Shown here in pieces: positions 62,450 to 64,000 of a DNA stretch of 64,000 bases; within the stretch, counting starts at the first letter, position 1; each line of letters starts with the position of its first letter. The notes beneath the pieces were generated by a model. The model ran no database searches, was not told the DNA's origin, and saw only the letters and a list, made by a program, of their open reading frames with translations. Location of the stretch: NCBI RefSeq assembly GCF_036346855.1, contig NZ_CP107841.1, forward strand, positions 9,862,001 through 9,926,000. The letters run 5' to 3'. Origin of the DNA: Streptomyces europaeiscabiei. Its GTDB lineage: Bacteria; Actinomycetota; Actinomycetes; Streptomycetales; Streptomycetaceae. Position numbers and translations under genes: made by a program.

Positions 62450-62911
62450 TCAGGTGCGCCAGCGGCCGTCGCGCATCAGCTCACGCCCCGTCAGCTCGTT
62501 CGCCTCGCGCCACGCCTGGACACGGCGCGGGGTGATACGGAACCAGCGGTACGGCGTGGCCGACGCCCGCGGGTCGAAGCCGGTGCGCGCGGCGAACCGG
62601 TCCCCCCGCTCCCGCGGCAACGCGTCGATGGGGAGGACCTCGACCTCGCCCTCGATCATGACCACGTCCCGGGTGGGGCCCAGCCCCAGCCGAGTGGCCC
62701 CGGTCGCGGCCAGGTTCCCGCCGGTCGGGCTGTCGGCCGGGGTGGCCACCAGTAGCGTCTCGCCGTCCCAGTCGAAGGACAGCGGCACCAGATACGGCAC
62801 ACCGTCCACCGAGGCGCTCGCCACCCAGGCATCGACGTCGTGGGCGAGCCGGTGCTCGGTGTCACGGCGACGCTCCCAGCGGGGGCGTGGGCCGGCGGAC
62901 GAACCGGTCAT
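62450..62911 (-). CDS. Pyridoxamine 5'-phosphate oxidase-like flavin protein
   Basis: 153 residues from ATG 62911, with AGGAG five bases upstream; GTG 62917 is too close to the site. The split-barrel pattern is [35 protein letters not shown] and [19 protein letters not shown], ending [17 protein letters not shown]. It likely binds FMN or F420. Function not specific. Divergent from the LuxR-type regulator. Confidence 0.83.
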   Translation of the reverse strand: MTGSSAGPRPRWERRRDTEHRLAHDVDAWVASASVDGVPYLVPLSFDWDGETLLVATPADSPTGGNLAATGATRLGLGPTRDVVMIEGEVEVLPIDALPRERGDRFAARTGFDPRASATPYRWFRITPRRVQAWREANELTGRELMRDGRWRT

Positions 62912-62981
62912 GGTCACTCCTGTGGTCCTCGGTTGCGTGGTGGAGGGCCGCGACCCGCCAGGTGTGTCCGCCAGGCGCGCT

Positions 62982-63074
62982 CTCCGTGGTCACAGCCTCT
63001 CCCCGCGGGGCCACGGCCCGCCTCCGTGGTGAGCACGGAATTCACCACGGAGACGCCACGGAGCGACGGATAAT
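62982..63074. promoter_or_regulatory. Inverted-repeat operator and promoter of the regulator gene
   Basis: CTCCGTGGTGA (63022-63032) and TCACCACGGAG (63042-63052) are perfect 11-bp partners with 9 bases between. Further half sites are CTCCGTGGTCAC (62982-62993) and CCACGGAG (63056-63063). GATAAT (63069-63074) is a good -10, placing the start of transcription at about 63081, the GTG itself, so the message may be leaderless. Confidence 0.6.
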
Positions 63075-63080
63075 GGGCCG

Positions 63081-64000
63081 GTGTCCAGTCCAGTGGTCTC
63101 GGCTCGGGAAGCCGAAGTGCTCGCGCTGCTCGGTGAGCACCTCAGCAACGCGGAGATCTCCGCGCGGCTGTTCATCTCCGTGCGCACGGTCGAGTCACAT
63201 GTCTCCGCCCTGCTGCGCAAGCTCGACGAACCGGACCGGCGGGCGCTCTCCCGGCGCGCGGCCGAACTGGCCCGCGCCGCGCGGCCCCGTCCGGCACCCG
63301 CACTCCCCGTACCGCTGACCGCGTTCGTCGGCCGGGCGCGCGAGCGCGCCGAGCTGGCCGAGGCGGTGAAGACACGCCGGCAGGTGACGGCGGCCGGTCC
63401 GGGCGGAGTGGGCAAGACCCGGCTCGCGCTCGCGGTGGCCGCCGACGCGGCCGGTGACTTCGCCGACGGGGTGTGGTTCGTCGACCTGGCCCCGGTCACC
63501 GACCCGAAGCGGGTGGGGGCGGCGGTCGCGGCGGCCGTGGGGGTCGGCGAACAACCCGGGCGCGGTGTCGACGAGTCGGTGCTGGCCGCCCTGGCGGACC
63601 GCCAGGCGCTGCTGGTGCTGGACAACTGCGAGCAGATACGCGACGGGGTGGCGCCGTTCCTGGAACGGCTGCTGGTCGCCTGCCCGCGGCTACGGGTCCT
63701 CGCGACGAGCCGGGCCCGGATGATGGTGCCGTTCGAATGGGTCTTCCCGGTTCCGCCGCTGTCCTGGGACGCCGGCGCCGAGTCGGACGCCGTGGCCCTG
63801 TTCATGGAACGGGCCGCGGCGGTCGGCCCGCCACCGGAGCCAGCCGTACGCGATCGGATCGCGGCCATCTGCGAACGCCTCGACGGCATGGCGCTCGCGA
63901 TCGAACTCGCGGCCGCACGATGGCCCACCCTCGGACTGGACGGACTCACCGCCGGGCTCTCCGACCAGCTGCGGATCCTCGCCGGCGGCCCCCGCGCGGA
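63081..64000 (+). CDS. LuxR-HTH / NB-ARC ATPase regulator (partial)
   Basis: Starts GTG 63081 and runs off the right edge (306 residues seen). The LuxR-type HTH is at the N-terminus (SAREAEVLALLGEHLSNAEI, RTVESHVSALLRKL), unlike most such proteins that carry it at the C-terminus. An NB-ARC/AAA ATPase follows: P-loop GPGGVGKTRLALAVA (about residue 104), Walker B LLVLDNCEQIRDG, then a LATSRARM sensor-like motif. It is likely a signal-sensing transcription regulator. The remainder is outside the window. Confidence 0.85.
   Translation, partial: MSSPVVSAREAEVLALLGEHLSNAEISARLFISVRTVESHVSALLRKLDEPDRRALSRRAAELARAARPRPAPALPVPLTAFVGRARERAELAEAVKTRRQVTAAGPGGVGKTRLALAVAADAAGDFADGVWFVDLAPVTDPKRVGAAVAAAVGVGEQPGRGVDESVLAALADRQALLVLDNCEQIRDGVAPFLERLLVACPRLRVLATSRARMMVPFEWVFPVPPLSWDAGAESDAVALFMERAAAVGPPPEPAVRDRIAAICERLDGMALAIELAAARWPTLGLDGLTAGLSDQLRILAGGPRA

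Overview
The window is high-GC actinobacterial DNA and almost certainly comes from a Streptomyces chromosome. The evidence is the GTG/TTG starts with strong purine-rich ribosome sites, the many secreted and sortase-type proteins, DUF574 methyltransferase, SpoIIE-type phosphatase, a CebR box and a RecA-independent damage promoter. Most genes are chromosomal housekeeping or accessory genes. No tRNA, rRNA or CRISPR array was seen.

Layout. 1-2.9 kb: the start of a divergent secreted protein, five 36-bp tandem repeats, and a CitA/CitB-type two-component pair. 3.1-8.4 kb (minus): a tight five-gene cassette matching the STM4011-STM4015 families (two radical SAM proteins, a sulfatase-like hydrolase, an ATP-grasp-like protein and a leucine-rich-repeat protein), whose function is unknown. 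8.4-10.1 kb: a divergent two-gene unit (108-aa protein plus DUF6745 protein) behind a promoter that fits the PafBC (RecA-NDp) consensus. 10.1-20.6 kb: YciO-type protein, ferredoxin-NADP reductase with a possible iron box, aldo/keto reductase, DUF1152, alpha/beta hydrolase, membrane protein, Gfo/Idh/MocA oxidoreductase and a large sensor/SpoIIE/HATPase protein. 20.9-36.8 kb: DUF1996 LAxTG surface protein, a broken sensor-kinase start, membrane proteins, cupin, MMPL transporter, M4 protease, two methyltransferases and a 3-hydroxyisobutyryl-CoA hydrolase.

36.9-45.85 kb is a decayed, mobile region. It holds a secreted pair (one a metzincin-like protease), a DNA-ligase relic whose catalytic lysine codon is a stop, and relics of an integrase/HTH/integrase module. 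The second integrase relic is split by a 5.49-kb Tn554-like element (39720-45210). I can define this element to the base: 11-bp terminal inverted repeats, flanking 6-bp GTAGAG copies, tnpA-tnpB-DUF6262 genes and an acetyltransferase cargo gene. Removing it restores the interrupted reading frame.

45.85-64 kb: a GNAT gene, hemC, an operon of a lipoprotein and two receptor-like Ser/Thr kinases fused to solute-binding domains, an FAD oxidoreductase/desaturase/TetR operon with a palindrome over its start, an MFS transporter, small enzymes, a double CE2-like esterase behind a perfect CebR palindrome, and a LuxR-NB-ARC regulator that runs off the end. All functional calls are from reading the sequence; no database search was run.
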